A stretch of DNA of 64,000 nucleotides from Collybia mongolica. Taxonomy: Eukaryota > Basidiomycota > Agaricomycetes > Agaricales > Clitocybaceae. Within the stretch, counting starts at the first letter, position 1; each line of letters opens with the position of its first letter. Below, piece after piece: positions 47,432-59,865 of this stretch. Location of the stretch: NCBI GenBank assembly GCA_013420905.1, contig JAAXNY010000002.1:434001-498000 (forward strand), in the 5' to 3' direction. Below the pieces are notes generated by a model. The model searched no databases. It had not been told where the DNA came from and was given only the letters and a program-made list of their open reading frames with translations. Position numbers and translations under genes: made by a program.

Positions 47432-49824
47432 ATGGAGAAGAAATCACCTATTACGATTTCAGACCACGATGGCACCATCCAAGGGAACGAACAGCAGGAC
47501 GAGGAAAAAACCATCAGTAAAATAAACGCTAAGGAAACCGACAACTATGACCTCGTTACGGCCGAAGATAACTCTCGCGTTCTCAAGAAGATAGATATCT
47601 GGTGAAGTCACAATGCTTGTATCGAGTACAACTACTGACCACTCACGTTCCAGCTTGATGCCCATCATGACGCTAATCTACTTCCTACAATGTGAGTTTG
47701 AGCAACAGGCTGCAGTCCGAATCGCGTTATTGACCCGAATCGGTAGTTATGGACAAACAAACACTCGCATTCAGCTCAGTGTTTGGGATTGCGCGCGACA
47801 CTCACCTGGTTGGAAATCAGTATTCTATCCTTGGTTCAATTGTCTAGTGAGTGCTCGTTTATTCTCCATCCTCGGCATCACCTGATGAAGTCCAAGCATT
47901 GCTCAGTTAACCCTGCAACCGTTATCATCCTACCTTCTTGTCAGGCTTCGACTCTCAATATTTGTTCCTTTTATTGTAACATGCTGGGGTATCACTCTTG
48001 CGAGTATGGCTGCAGCTAGTAATTTTAAGGGTCTCTTGATCGCACGCTTTTTCGTATGTATTCCCTTTTCCAGATTCAGTACTTTTCTGACGGTCAGCAC
48101 ATAAATAGCTCGGAGGGCTTGAAACGTCGATCACTGCTTCTTTCATTCTCATCGGTCAGATATGGTATCGTAGGCAGGAGCAGGGATTCCGCCTTGCCAG
48201 TAAGCCTATTACATGACCCGTACCGTATATCCTTATCGATGCCCATCTAGTATGGTATTCGAACAATGGATGGGGAAATGTCCTTGGCAGCCTGATAATG
48301 TATGGCCTGGGCCATATCAAGTCACCTATTCTCCATTCCTATCAGATCGTGTTTCTAATGTTGGGGCTGTTGACGTTTTTGGTGGGGTTACTAAGGTCAA
48401 ATGTTTTCGGCGTCCCCCCCTTTTCAAAGCTGACAATCAGATACAACAGCTTCTTCTTCTTCCCAGATAACCCAACAAATAGCCGTTTTCTTTCCAAGGA
48501 AGAAAAGACAGTCGCTATTGAGGTGAGCACAAATTCTTAGTTTTACCTTCACGCTATTTATGCAGTCTCTAGCGTCTCCGCGCCAATCAACAAGGCCTAG
48601 AGACTAAAGTGTTCAAAGTCGCGCAGGCTGTTGAGATGATTACGGATCCAAAAAGTTGGTGCTGGACGATACTCCTGTTTCTCGTCGCGGTCCCTGCAGG
48701 AGGCATCACTTCATTTGGCCCATTGATCCTTCAGGGGTTCGGCTACGATAGGTTGGTCGAAGCTTTCTGTCGTTATTCAACAACTCATCAAAGGCTACCA
48801 GTTATACCGTGATGCTGCTAAACATCCCCTTTGGTGCATTGCAGGTCATTTCAATATTCACAGCATTTGTATGCCCACTAGTTATCTATGTGTTTTAAAC
48901 TGCTGATGATTCGCAATATCCAGTGGGCGGCTCATAGTTTCCACTTGAAATCAGCTGTTCTTCTGGCCGCACTCGTTCCTTGTATTGTTGGAGCAGGTTG
49001 TTCAGAAGCTATTACGACGCTATTACCGCCTGACCAAAACACTTCCATAGGCATGTTGTTCAAGCTCGATCGGAGCCCGAAGAACCACGGCGCGCTTCTT
49101 ATAGCTTATTACATATTGGCAGCGTACAGCGCCAACATGCCCATCATTATGAACTGGCAATCATCAAACGTCGCAGGACATACGAAAAAGGCTACGGAAA
49201 GTGTTGAACGTTATATTTGCTTTCATATACAACTTACACAATTGACAGACTACAGCTTTTATGATGATGGGAAGCATCAGTGGAAATATTGTATTTGTCG
49301 TCTTTTTTTCCTAACCGAAGGAATTTCTCAATCTTCGAACAGGTCGGCCCGCTGCTCTTTTCTCCGGGCGAAGGTCCAGAGTTTCGAAAGGGTACGTTAT
49401 TTTTGATTGCCAAAGGACGGGATGCACTGACCATATCGACTTAGGGCTGACAACGCTTCTGACATGCTTCGCCACTGCGGCGGTGGTTGTATGCGTGACT
49501 GTTGTGTATCTGTCTTGCCTTAATAAGCGCAATGAGAGACGTCGTGTCGTAGCCGGAAAGCGTAAGTTGATTTTTGCACCGTAGAAGTTCTCGTCAAATG
49601 TTCTGTAAAATGCAGGAGCTAAACTCATCGATTATTCGATGCTCACCGCAGAGGAAGCGAGACTCGCTCGGGCGAAAGAACGAACGAGCGGAAGCCATCT
49701 GCAGGTTATCGGCGAGAAGGCATTTGACGATCTCACCGATTTGCAGAATGACGAATTCATCGTGAGTATTCTCATGCTTCATGTACATGGCGATTATCGA
49801 CTTTCTTGGCAGTACCTATATTAA
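47432..49824 (+). CDS. MFS transporter, allantoate-permease (Dal5/anion-cation symporter) type
   Basis: A multi-exon gene. The cytosolic N-terminus MEKKSPITISDHDG leads to VLKKIDIW, then after an intron LMPIMTLIYFLQ, the first helix, MDKQTLAFSSVFGI, LGSIV, and helices with ASNFKGLLIARFF. A loop follows, equivalent to ASWYSNNGWGNVLG (around 48250-48295), then MYGLGHIKSPILHSY, a FFFFPDNPTNSRFLSKEEK block (the family signature), WCWTILLFLVAVPAGGITSFGPL, LNIPFG, helices to MPIIMNWQSSNVAGHTKKA, MMMGSISGNIVGPLLF, and a cytosolic C-tail ending NDEFIYLY. Family members import allantoate, ureidosuccinate, nicotinate or dipeptides; the substrate cannot be told. No obvious break was noticed, but all ten or so introns were not verified. 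Confidence 0.82.
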
Positions 49825-50319
49825 TCACGACCAGTGACATTTGACAATCGAGGAAATTCTGGAATGCAGCTACTGTACATATAGCCAACTTATCGTAGGT
49901 AACTTGAATTATTCACGATTTCTGATAATAGTAAATATTTGTTGTGTGGATTTCTAAAAATAAAATATTTTCATCAATCAAGAGTGCAACACCTCCTAAT
50001 GCTACCAATAGTGACCAAGGGGCGCTTTGTGTCAACTTCCTCCCAAGGCTAGCTTCATGAAGGATCGACTATATGCTAACTAGTAGCGAGCGCATCCTAC
50101 ATGTAGGATGCGGGGAAGGACAAGATGAAATTCAAACGCAGAGCATCGGAAGGGATGGTATAGGTTTGATTATGCGTTGTGGCTACGATGGATGTGATTG
50201 AGGCTTTTGTGGCGGTAGCCTTTATGAGAGTCTTGTTCAAGGCGTTCAACGGAAGACTTCTCCGTGCTTTCAGCGAATTGAGTAACCGTAACCGTGTTCG
50301 TTTTGTGGATGTACTCCTT
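49825..50319. other. Intergenic region left of the transposon palindrome
   Basis: AT-rich after the MFS stop. A plus ORF at 50179 is cut by the transposon at 50320 and is not recognised. Confidence 0.35.
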
Positions 50320-51844
50320 CATCAGCAAACCCTGATTTTTCCCACAAATAGCCGACAGGAACCGCAGTGTCTCTCAAATTCATTGGTGTCTTCACAGTGC
50401 TATGCAGAGCTGGACTTTGACTTCACAGTTCTGTGCAGAGTTGGATAGAGTACATTTGGCCTGTACAGATTGGGCCTTCTCTGTGCAGCTTTGTTTGGAT
50501 GTTTCGGGCCTGTACATCATCATAAAGGAGCCCTTATTTCTATACAGATCATGTCAGATTAGCCACTAAGTCCATGTTGTTGAACAAGTAGCTTGATAAA
50601 AAAAACTGTAATGGGAACTAATAAGATGCATAAAATAGCTCCTCATTTATGTATTTATTCAGGAAGGATATGTTACTGTATTCCGATGTAGTTTCCTTCA
50701 ACAATCTTGGATTGGCCTTTGTGCCGAACCAAGGGATTAAACCTGCAAGTATTTGTACTCATGCCAATGCTACCACATCTCCCTTGATGGTGTTGTTGCT
50801 TCTCCATGCCTGCTCCAAGAAGTACATATTTGGGTGGGTATGTGCATGCATTATGGTCGAAACCCACACCCGTTTGAGTGGTGTGCGGGTTTCTCAGGCT
50901 GAGTTTCAAAATACTTGTTCGAAGGTAGCTCGTGCAAACAACCACCCACCTTCATCTCCATCGACAATGACTGGACAACAGCCCCCCTCTCCACCTCCCT
51001 CAATCTCTGGCCATCCCTAGTGCCACATCATGCTAACTGCCTGTCCCATGTCAGGAAGTACCCACCAGGTATGTTCACCCACCCTCGTACACCTGCCACA
51101 TCACACTTATGCTTATGGCCCCAAACTTGGAACTACCCCCAACAATGGCACAACAATGCAGCAAGGGACCTCCCTATCCCTCGACGACCCCAGTATGATT
51201 GCCACATTGCACTAATGGCCTGATGGATATGCAGAAATACACAGGGTGGTCATGGGTCTTATTGGTGGTCTTGGGGGGGATCGTTATCATGGTATGAGGT
51301 TTGGTGATATGTTGGAGGGCGTCGGCAGGGTTGGAAGGCAAGTGCTCATGTATCCTTAGTACTTGAACCGACTCATGTTTATTCCAGGATGCAATTGAAG
51401 AAAGGGAAGCTGACCCCGGATGACATGAATCTCGACATCATTCTCAACTAATTAGTAACCCATCCTTAATCTACCATATGCTTCCCATCTGCCATATATT
51501 TTCAGCTTATATTTACACTTATACCCATGCTGGTGAATATATTTATTGCCACCTCATTTTGTGAACCTGTGTGATCCTCTAATGTTGAACATTCCTTGCC
51601 TGAATTCATTGCATTACCCAAAACAATACAGAGGATAGGTATGACTGGAAAGCTCTATAGGGAATCCCCCTGTCCTGTGCAGTTATACACAGTGAAAATG
51701 ATAGCTTACACAGTGATTCACAGAAGATCCGTGTCACCATACAGAGCTGCCACTATAGGGACGTGTACTGTGGACTCTGTGGTACTGTAGGTCTCTGCAC
51801 AGTGCTGTCACACTAGGCACCAGACTGATCAGGATTTGCTGATG
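50320..51844 (+). mobile_element. 1525-bp non-autonomous DNA transposon, copy 1
   Basis: Terminal inverted repeats CATCAGCAAAYCCTGAT at both ends (50320 and, reversed, 51844). TT lies on both flanks and may be the TSD. Subterminal regions contain many CACAGTG / CTGTGCAG motifs in both orientations. The interior has no transposase; ORFs of 60-123 codons include a Pro/Ser-rich stretch. An inverted copy lies at 52148-53672 and every ORF shared by the two is identical. Confidence 0.8.
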
Positions 51845-52147
51845 TTGGCCTGTTACTCGGTGGTTTGACTTGGCGTCACCACGCTAGACGGAGGCAGGCT
51901 TAGCTCGCAACGCGAGACGTGAGGTCGCCTGCATCACGCATGGGAGGACCGGACAACGGTGAATGAGACGGGGGAAGTGTTCACCGACACGGAAAAAGGT
52001 GATCTGATTGTGAATGCTGAAAGGCGATAATTAGTAGTGACATGTGTCGAATCACCATGTGCTGGTGAGTGCACTCGAACTTTAAAGAACTGCGCTTTGC
52101 CACCGCAGACGATGCCAGGATCCTGCAATGTGAACTCCAGCTGCGTT
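51845..52147. other. 303-bp spacer of the transposon palindrome
   Basis: Unique DNA between the two opposed transposon copies. Its right half (about 52080-52147) resembles 57295-57365, downstream of the second carboxylesterase, so it belongs to the tandem-duplicated esterase unit. Confidence 0.6.
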
Positions 52148-53672
52148 CATCAGCAAATCCTGATCAGTCTGGTGCCTAGTGTGACAGCACTGTGCAGAGA
52201 CCTACAGTACCACAGAGTCCACAGTACACGTCCCTATAGTGGCAGCTCTGTATGGTGACACGGATCTTCTGTGAATCACTGTGTAAGCTATCATTTTCAC
52301 TGTGTATAACTGCACAGGACAGGGGGATTCCCTATAGAGCTTTCCAGTCATACCTATCCTCTGTATTGTTTTGGGTAATGCAATGAATTCAGGCAAGGAA
52401 TGTTCAACATTAGAGGATCACACAGGTTCACAAAATGAGGTGGCAATAAATATATTCACCAGCATGGGTATAAGTGTAAATATAAGCTGAAAATATATGG
52501 CAGATGGGAAGCATATGGTAGATTAAGGATGGGTTACTAATTAGTTGAGAATGATGTCGAGATTCATGTCATCCGGGGTCAGCTTCCCTTTCTTCAATTG
52601 CATCCTGGAATAAACATGAGTCGGTTCAAGTACTAAGGATACATGAGCACTTGCCTTCCAACCCTGCCGACGCCCTCCAACATATCACCAAACCTCATAC
52701 CATGATAACGATCCCCCCCAAGACCACCAATAAGACCCATGACCACCCTGTGTATTTCTGCATATCCATCAGGCCATTAGTGCAATGTGGCAATCATACT
52801 GGGGTCGTCGAGGGATAGGGAGGTCCCTTGCTGCATTGTTGTGCCATTGTTGGGGGTAGTTCCAAGTTTGGGGCCATAAGCATAAGTGTGATGTGGCAGG
52901 TGTACGAGGGTGGGTGAACATACCTGGTGGGTACTTCCTGACATGGGACAGGCAGTTAGCATGATGTGGCACTAGGGATGGCCAGAGATTGAGGGAGGTG
53001 GAGAGGGGGGCTGTTGTCCAGTCATTGTCGATGGAGATGAAGGTGGGTGGTTGTTTGCACGAGCTACCTTCGAACAAGTATTTTGAAACTCAGCCTGAGA
53101 AACCCGCACACCACTCAAACGGGTGTGGGTTTCGACCATAATGCATGCACATACCCACCCAAATATGTACTTCTTGGAGCAGGCATGGAGAAGCAACAAC
53201 ACCATCAAGGGAGATGTGGTAGCATTGGCATGAGTACAAATACTTGCAGGTTTAATCCCTTGGTTCGGCACAAAGGCCAATCCAAGATTGTTGAAGGAAA
53301 CTACATCGGAATACAGTAACATATCCTTCCTGAATAAATACATAAATGAGGAGCTATTTTATGCATCTTATTAGTTCCCATTACAGTTTTTTTTATCAAG
53401 CTACTTGTTCAACAACATGGACTTAGTGGCTAATCTGACATGATCTGTATAGAAATAAGGGCTCCTTTATGATGATGTACAGGCCCGAAACATCCAAACA
53501 AAGCTGCACAGAGAAGGCCCAATCTGTACAGGCCAAATGTACTCTATCCAACTCTGCACAGAACTGTGAAGTCAAAGTCCAGCTCTGCATAGCACTGTGA
53601 AGACACCAATGAATTTGAGAGACACTGCGGTTCCTGTCGGCTATTTGTGGGAAAAATCAGGGTTTGCTGATG
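52148..53672 (-). mobile_element. 1525-bp non-autonomous DNA transposon, copy 2 (inverted)
   Basis: Exact inverse counterpart of 50320-51844 (paired coordinates sum to 103992), with the same CATCAGCAAAYCCTGAT termini and again TT on both flanks. Separate flanks show two independent insertions or a local transposition rather than a simple inverted duplication. Confidence 0.8.
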
Positions 53673-54161
53673 TTAGAGGAGCTGAACCTACATTCTCGGG
53701 ATTAAAAACAATTATGGTTGATAACTCGTATACCGTAGGTTCTATGGGGCGGGCAAACGCAATTCGACGATCTTCAAAGCTGGACCTGACGCCAATCGGA
53801 CATCATTACCCCGTTCAGTAGAGATCTGTTGAAAAGTATTGGCTAAGCCGGACTCAACGCGACTTGATATGCACCTCAAAGTACTCAAAGTACTCAACTT
53901 GGACCGCATCTTCGCCGTCCAAGTTTTGAATAAACAGCGCTAGAAATATAAGAGGCTGAAGACATTGGTCGTCAGATAACATTGAGATTACCAATAGTGA
54001 TAGGAGAGGAGAGGAGCAGGTGGAACGGATGACCAGGCACAGCGCCAAGCAAAATACCGAGTATGTTATAAACGGAGAAAGTCATGATCCAGGCCAAAAA
54101 CAGAAATTACGCGAGAGAAACAAAGGCTCGTTAAATCCGAATTATACAAGTCTCTAGGTAC
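53673..54161. other. Downstream region of the first esterase gene
   Basis: No gene. About 53990-54110 resembles 57535-57650 downstream of the second esterase, showing that 3' flanks were duplicated with the genes. Confidence 0.5.
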
Positions 54162-56248
54162 CTAGTTTTCTTGTGAAGTTTGAGAGCCTGCAACCGTACA
54201 CCTTTCCGTTTCGGCATTTGCCTCTAGTTCCAAGAAAATACCAGTGCGAGAGGTAGATCCTGCAGGGTCCTGCTGTAACACATTCCGATACCTAAGCGTC
54301 TCATTATAACCATTCCAGACGGGCGAACGAGAGAGCTTGTAAGTGTTGGGATTTCCTGTACGGACGAAGGAAAGCCAATATGCAATCAGCTCTGAGGCAA
54401 ATGAACTCTCCGTTGGCGTCAGTCCTGTAAATGTCACGGATCCATTGAACCTAGTGGGGTTTTTGCTTGAGAGACATCCAGGTAGAAGGCAAAGTGAGAA
54501 TTACGTGATGGTAGATCCGAGGAACATCGACCAATTTTCGGCGGCGTGTTCGACGCCGAGGGACGGGTTGGTAGGATCTCGCTGGTTATAACGATAGGTC
54601 CAAGTGGGAACATTTCTGGAACATTCGCTTGCCATGATAGTCCTCTGTGGTGATGTCGATTTAGCGTGCTACAACGAGGATGGGCACTTACGGTACACCT
54701 TATGGAAAAGTCGCCCGCTGCGGTCTGCAGCCTCAACGCTTCCGAAACGAAGTCCGAAGAAGGATACAGCTGTTGGTTTTGCATTAGTGATATATCATTA
54801 GGGAGTGCAAATTCAAACTCACAGCAAGTAGAGTATCAACGTCTTCATTGGTGATCCCCGGACAGAATTTTCTCCAAGCCGAAGGAATATCTGGTCCACC
54901 CACAAGAGTTTCATTGGTCGTCGAACTATGATGTCCGTTATACGTTGTTCTAATGTATTTGAGATCCTAACGCACCCAATTATGAAAGGAATGCGATCAT
55001 AATGTCCAGCTTTCAAGGCCGGAGTTGGGTGATCAGTGATTATAGCCCCGTCGAGAATGGGTTGGAAGGATTTGTACGGAGTTGTAGCACTGACAACACG
55101 TCATTGAGGGACTGAGCAAACCCTCAGATCAATTCACTCACTATGTAGAGGCTAATGAAGCCTCTTGGGCACGAGCCAGGGTACTGACACTCGCAGACCG
55201 CAGACATGCCAGTTGAGTTTCAACGGACCCCGTTCCACACCCAGCTTTCTGGGCATAGAAATCGAAGAGAGGCTACGCGTCCAGTCAGCCATAAAAAGAG
55301 GAGCTCATACAGAAGGTAAATACCTTCTGTTGTTCGGGAGTCGGCACTGGCCTACGGGGAACACTTTGAGCGATAGCGCTACGAAATAATTTCTCGCGGA
55401 CTCCCGTAAAGAGAAGGTGAAGCTGGACAGAGCTTCCACCCGAACTCTGGCCATTGATAGTCACCTTGTTCGGATCTCCACCAAACCTCGAAACGTATTT
55501 GTTGACCCATCTCAATGCCTGGATCTGATCCTGCAAACCAGCATTGAAGTCACCCAGTGAAGAGTTTCGGAACTCTGGAACTGCCATAAAGCCAAATGAC
55601 GACAGCCGGTAGTAGACAGAAACGATAACGACGTTCGGACTCTGTTGAACCCAGTGATCAAAAGGCCAGCTGCGCGGATTTCCAAACGTAAATCCTGGCA
55701 GACGTAAGCAAATATGAGTAGGACTTAACGTATCAATCTGTTTTACCCACCTCCTCCATGGAAATATACAAGGACGGGGACTGTAAATAATCATAAGAAT
55801 CTATAAGTTCATCGAATCAGTAACACACAATCGTCTCCTTCATGTGCCCCAACAGGTGTGTATATGTTGACTTTCAAACAGTCTTCGCTCCCAGCTCCAC
55901 CTTGCTCCGTACCTACAAACAAATTAACAAATTAACTAACGAAAAGTCAAAAGCCATACTGATTGGGCCTTGGATACAGAAATCTGGATACTTCGTCGCG
56001 TCTATTACGTTCCCGTTCATGGCTTGCGTTAATGTTATTCTTGTTGTGTTCAGTGGTAGAGGTGCACGGAAACGACGTTGACCGACTGGTGGTTCAGCAT
56101 ACGGAATGCCAAGATACGCCACAGCGTTCGAGTAGGTGCGATTCCCAAGGTATTTTGCATAGCCCGTGTCAATAACATCATCTGCAGACACAACGCGCCC
56201 CTGGAAGATAAAACTGGCGACGACCACAAAAGATAGTGATAAATGCAT
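54162..56248 (-). CDS. Secreted type-B carboxylesterase/lipase, copy 1
   Basis: ATG 56248 gives a signal peptide (MHLSLSFVVVASFIFQGRVVSA), then AYLGIPYAEPPVGQRRFRAP, PDFCIQG, EDCLKVN, VYFHGGG (oxyanion hole, split by an intron), NVVIVSVYYRLSSFGF, NGQSSGGSSV (nucleophile elbow; Gln and Ser replace the common Glu and Ala around Ser), STTNETLVGG (acidic member), GVEHAAENW (His), and FASELIAYWLSFVRTGNPN near the end. Introns of about 45-90 nt, at least seven. Fungal type-B esterases act outside the cell on lipids, feruloyl or xenobiotic esters; the substrate is unknown. It forms a tandem array with two paralogues on the same strand. Confidence 0.85.
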
Positions 56249-57779
56249 GGCGAGAAGTACCAATTACGGGGTGCAGGGCGAACTGAATGGTCCTTTATAA
56301 CTCCCAAATATCCATGTGTACATATTTTGCTTTTCCCGAAAAAGTCGTGGGGACAGTCAAGTCGACACCGGCAGCGCGCTTGGAGGAAACAGAGCTTCGG
56401 ACGTGATCATGCGTCGTTCTTCACGAGTCCTCCTACTCCGGTTTCCCATACATGGAAAATTCGAGCGCAGGCATCAACCTGGAGTCGAAGCACGGAAGGT
56501 TCGCTAATTGAGGCCTATAACAATCGTAGAAGACAGAATTCGGCGGGGCTAGATGACTGAAAGCAGGCCAAAGTTTTGGTCAAGTTTAAGCTGTGGTGTT
56601 GATTAAGATATTTCCAGCTCGAAGTAGAGAGTTTTCGAGTTTTCTGGTATATGGGAGCCCCGAATGCCCCATTCCCAGAACTTCAATAGCCTTTGGATAT
56701 ACAGGTCGCTGATAGACCGTAATAAGGGAATTTGCAATCCCTGGCAGCGTGAACCGGAGTCAACCCATGAAGGAAACTTTCAATGTGCAATTCATTAATT
56801 CTCCCACGGTTCCCTGTCGTCGAGCCTCCAAATCATGCGATAAAGTCTGAAAAAACCGTTTATCTACGCCGACGCCATTCAAACGCTTGAAAAGATCAGA
56901 ATGTTCTATTAGCCTGACGCACCAATTCAGTCTGCGGCTGTTCATAGGCAGTTTGTATACCACCACCGCGTGGTGAGCCGAATCAGCCGAGGCGCATTTA
57001 ACGGATGACTGGGAAGGAACTCGCCAGTTTCGACCACATCATAATTGTTTGAGGTCTTGGCACTCTAGAGCACTTCGTACAATGGAAGCCAAAGAAAGTC
57101 GAGAGAATAGTAGGTTTGCCCTAGATAGTAAATGCACAATTAAACAAAGATCTCCAAAGCAACAGTCACCATTCCATGGGGATCTTTCTTGGTCCCATAT
57201 GAAAACGAGCCCCGTGGGCTGCTACAAAAAATCAAAACGACGAAACGTCTAATCAGCATGTACTAGCGGACCCGGTGAAGGCCTTCGACCCCTTAAAATA
57301 ATTGCGCTCTGCCACCGCTGATGCTACCAGGCTAACAATAATTCAGTTCCAAATTCGTTCCCCTCACCAGGAACTCGGCGGAAAAATATTGGTCAAACTT
57401 GATTCAAAACAACCGACAGGTACCTCAAGACCGCCTGTACTCGACATAAGCTCCTCTTACGTCGCACTAGAGGAAATCAATTATCTCAAGGCCAGGTTGA
57501 AACCGAGGTTGGCTGATCGGAATTGTCGGCGATTGAACGGGTGGTCGGACGCAACGCCAAGCAGGACGCCGAATTTATTATAAGCAGAGGCGAAAGCTAA
57601 ATGTTCCAGGCTACAAAAAAAATTATGCAAGGGAAATTGTCACAAGGCGACACAAGTAATGCCGGTCATGAAAATATACAACCTTGCGAAACGATAATGA
57701 TGAGTAGAATTAATTCCAATTTCAAGTCTTAACTAGATGGAATGAGGATGATGTGTTTCTGGTTCAAGTTTGTGGGTAC
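56249..57779. other. Spacer between esterase copies 1 and 2
   Basis: The part next to copy 1 (about 56320-56560) matches the upstream region of copy 2 (about 59940-60160), a shared promoter. About 57295-57660 is the 3' flank of copy 2. The middle has no recognised gene. Confidence 0.5.
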
Positions 57780-59865
57780 CTAGTTTTCTTGTGAAGTTTG
57801 AGAGCCTGTAACTGTACACCTATTCGTTTCAGGGTTTACTTCATGTTCCAAGAAGATACCAGTGCGAGAGGTGGACCCTGCAGGGTTCTGCTGTAGCACA
57901 TTCCGATACCTATGTGTCTCGTTATAACCATTCCAGACGGGGGAGCGAGGAAGCTTGTAGGTGTTGGGATTTCCGGTACGGACGAAGGAGAGCCAATATG
58001 CAATCAGCTCTGAAGCAAATGAACTCTCCGTTGGTTTCAATCCGGTAAATGTCACGGATCCATTGAACCTAGTTGGGGGCTTTACTTGAGAGGCATCCAG
58101 GTAAAACAAAGCAAGAATTACGTGATAGTAGATCCGAGGAACATCAACCAATTTTCGGCGGCGTGTTCGACGCCGAGGGACGGGTTGGTAGGATCTCGCT
58201 GGTTATAACGATAGGTCCAAGTAGGAACATGTCGGGAATATTCGCTCGCCATGATAGTCCTCTGTGGTGGTGTCAGTTTAGCGTGCTACAACGAGGGCGA
58301 GCACTTACGGTACACCTTATGGAAAAGTCGCCCGCTGCGGTCTGCAGCCTCAACGCTTCCGAAACGAAGTCCGAAGAAGGATACAGCTGTTGGTTTGCAT
58401 GAATAATATGTCACTAGGGAGTGCAAATTCAAATTCACAGCAAGTAGAGTATCAACGTCTTCATTGGTGACCCCTGGGCAGAATTTTCTCCAAGCCGAAG
58501 GAATATCTGGCCCACCCGTGAGAGTTTCATTGGTCGTTGAACTGTAACATAAGTTATATATTATTCTGGTCTGATTGATATCCTAACGTACCCAATTATG
58601 AAGGGAATATGAGCATAATGTCCAGCTTTCAAGGCCGGTGTTGGATGATCGGTGATTATAGCCCCGTCGAGGATGGGTTGGAAGGATTTGTACGGCGTTG
58701 CAGTACTGCCAACACATCATTGAAGGACTGAGCGAACTCAACGATTGATTCACTCACTATGTAGAGGCTAATGAAGCCTCTTGGGCACGAGCCAAGGCAC
58801 TGACACTCACAGACCGCAGACATGCCAGTCGCCTTTCAACGGACCCCGTCCCACACCCAGCTTTCTGGGCATAGAAGTCGAAGAGAGGCTACACATCCTG
58901 TCAGCCACGGCAAGAAGCGCTCGCATATAAGGTAAGTACCCTTTGTTGTTCAGGAGTCGGCACTGGCCTGCGAGGGGCACTCTGAGCGATAGCGCTACGG
59001 AATAACCTCTCGCGGACTCCCGTAAAGAGAAGGTGAAGCTGGACAGAGCTTCCACCCGCGCTCTGGCCGTTGATCGTCACCTTGTTCGGATCTCCACCAA
59101 ACCTCGAAATGTATTTTTTGACCCATCTCAATGCCTGGATCTGATCTTGCAAACCAGCATTGAAGTCACCCAGTGAAGAGTTTCTAAATTCTGGAACTAC
59201 CATGAAGCCAAATGACGACAGTCGGTAGTAGACAGAAACGATAACGACATTCGGACTCTGTTGAACCCAGTGATCAAAAGGCCAGCTGCGCGGATTTCCG
59301 AACGTAAATCCTAGTAGGCAAGAGCAGATATGAGTCGAAGCAAACATATCGTTCTATGTTACTCACCTCCTCCATGGAAATATACAAGAACCGGGACTGT
59401 AGATGATTATAAGAATCTGTAAGCCTTTTAAGTCAGAAACGCACGATTGCTTCTCTGGTGGGCTCCAACAGGCGCATATATGTTGACTTTCAAACAATCC
59501 TCACTCCCAGCGCCACCTTGCTCCGTAGCTAGAAACAAATCAGCAACAAATTGCCAAAGAATAAAGAGCCCCATACCGATTGGGCCTTGGATACAAAAGT
59601 CTGGGTATTTCGTCGCGTCTATCAGACCCCCACTCAAAACTTGCGTCAATGCGATTCGTGCTGTGTTTAATGGTTGGGGCGCGCGGAAACGACGTTGACC
59701 GACTGGGGGTTCAGCATACGGAATGCCAAGGTACGCCACGGCATTCGGGTAAGTTCGATTCCCAAGGTACCTCGCATAACCTGTGTCAATAATGTCACGT
59801 CCAGACACACTGCGCCCTTGGATAATGAAACTGGCGACAACCACGAAAGATAGTGATAAACGCAT
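57780..59865 (-). CDS. Secreted type-B carboxylesterase/lipase, copy 2
   Basis: ATG 59865 (MRLSLSFVVVASFIIQGRSVSG signal peptide). Same architecture and intron positions as copy 1 with high identity: GIPYAEPPVGQRRFRAP, AGSEDCLKVNIYAPVG, NVVIVSVYYRLSSFGF, NGQSAGGSSV, TTNETL, C-terminal SSFASELIAYWLSF and identical terminal GSQTSQEN. The elbow keeps Gln before Ser like copy 1 but Ala after it like copy 3. Copies 1 and 2 are closer to each other than to copy 3. No break noticed. Confidence 0.85.

Noticed and set aside
50649..53343. Mirror-image ORFs (123, 102, 90, 64 and 61 codons) as conserved genes
   Set aside because: They are identical only because the transposon is present twice; no domain and no start context support coding.
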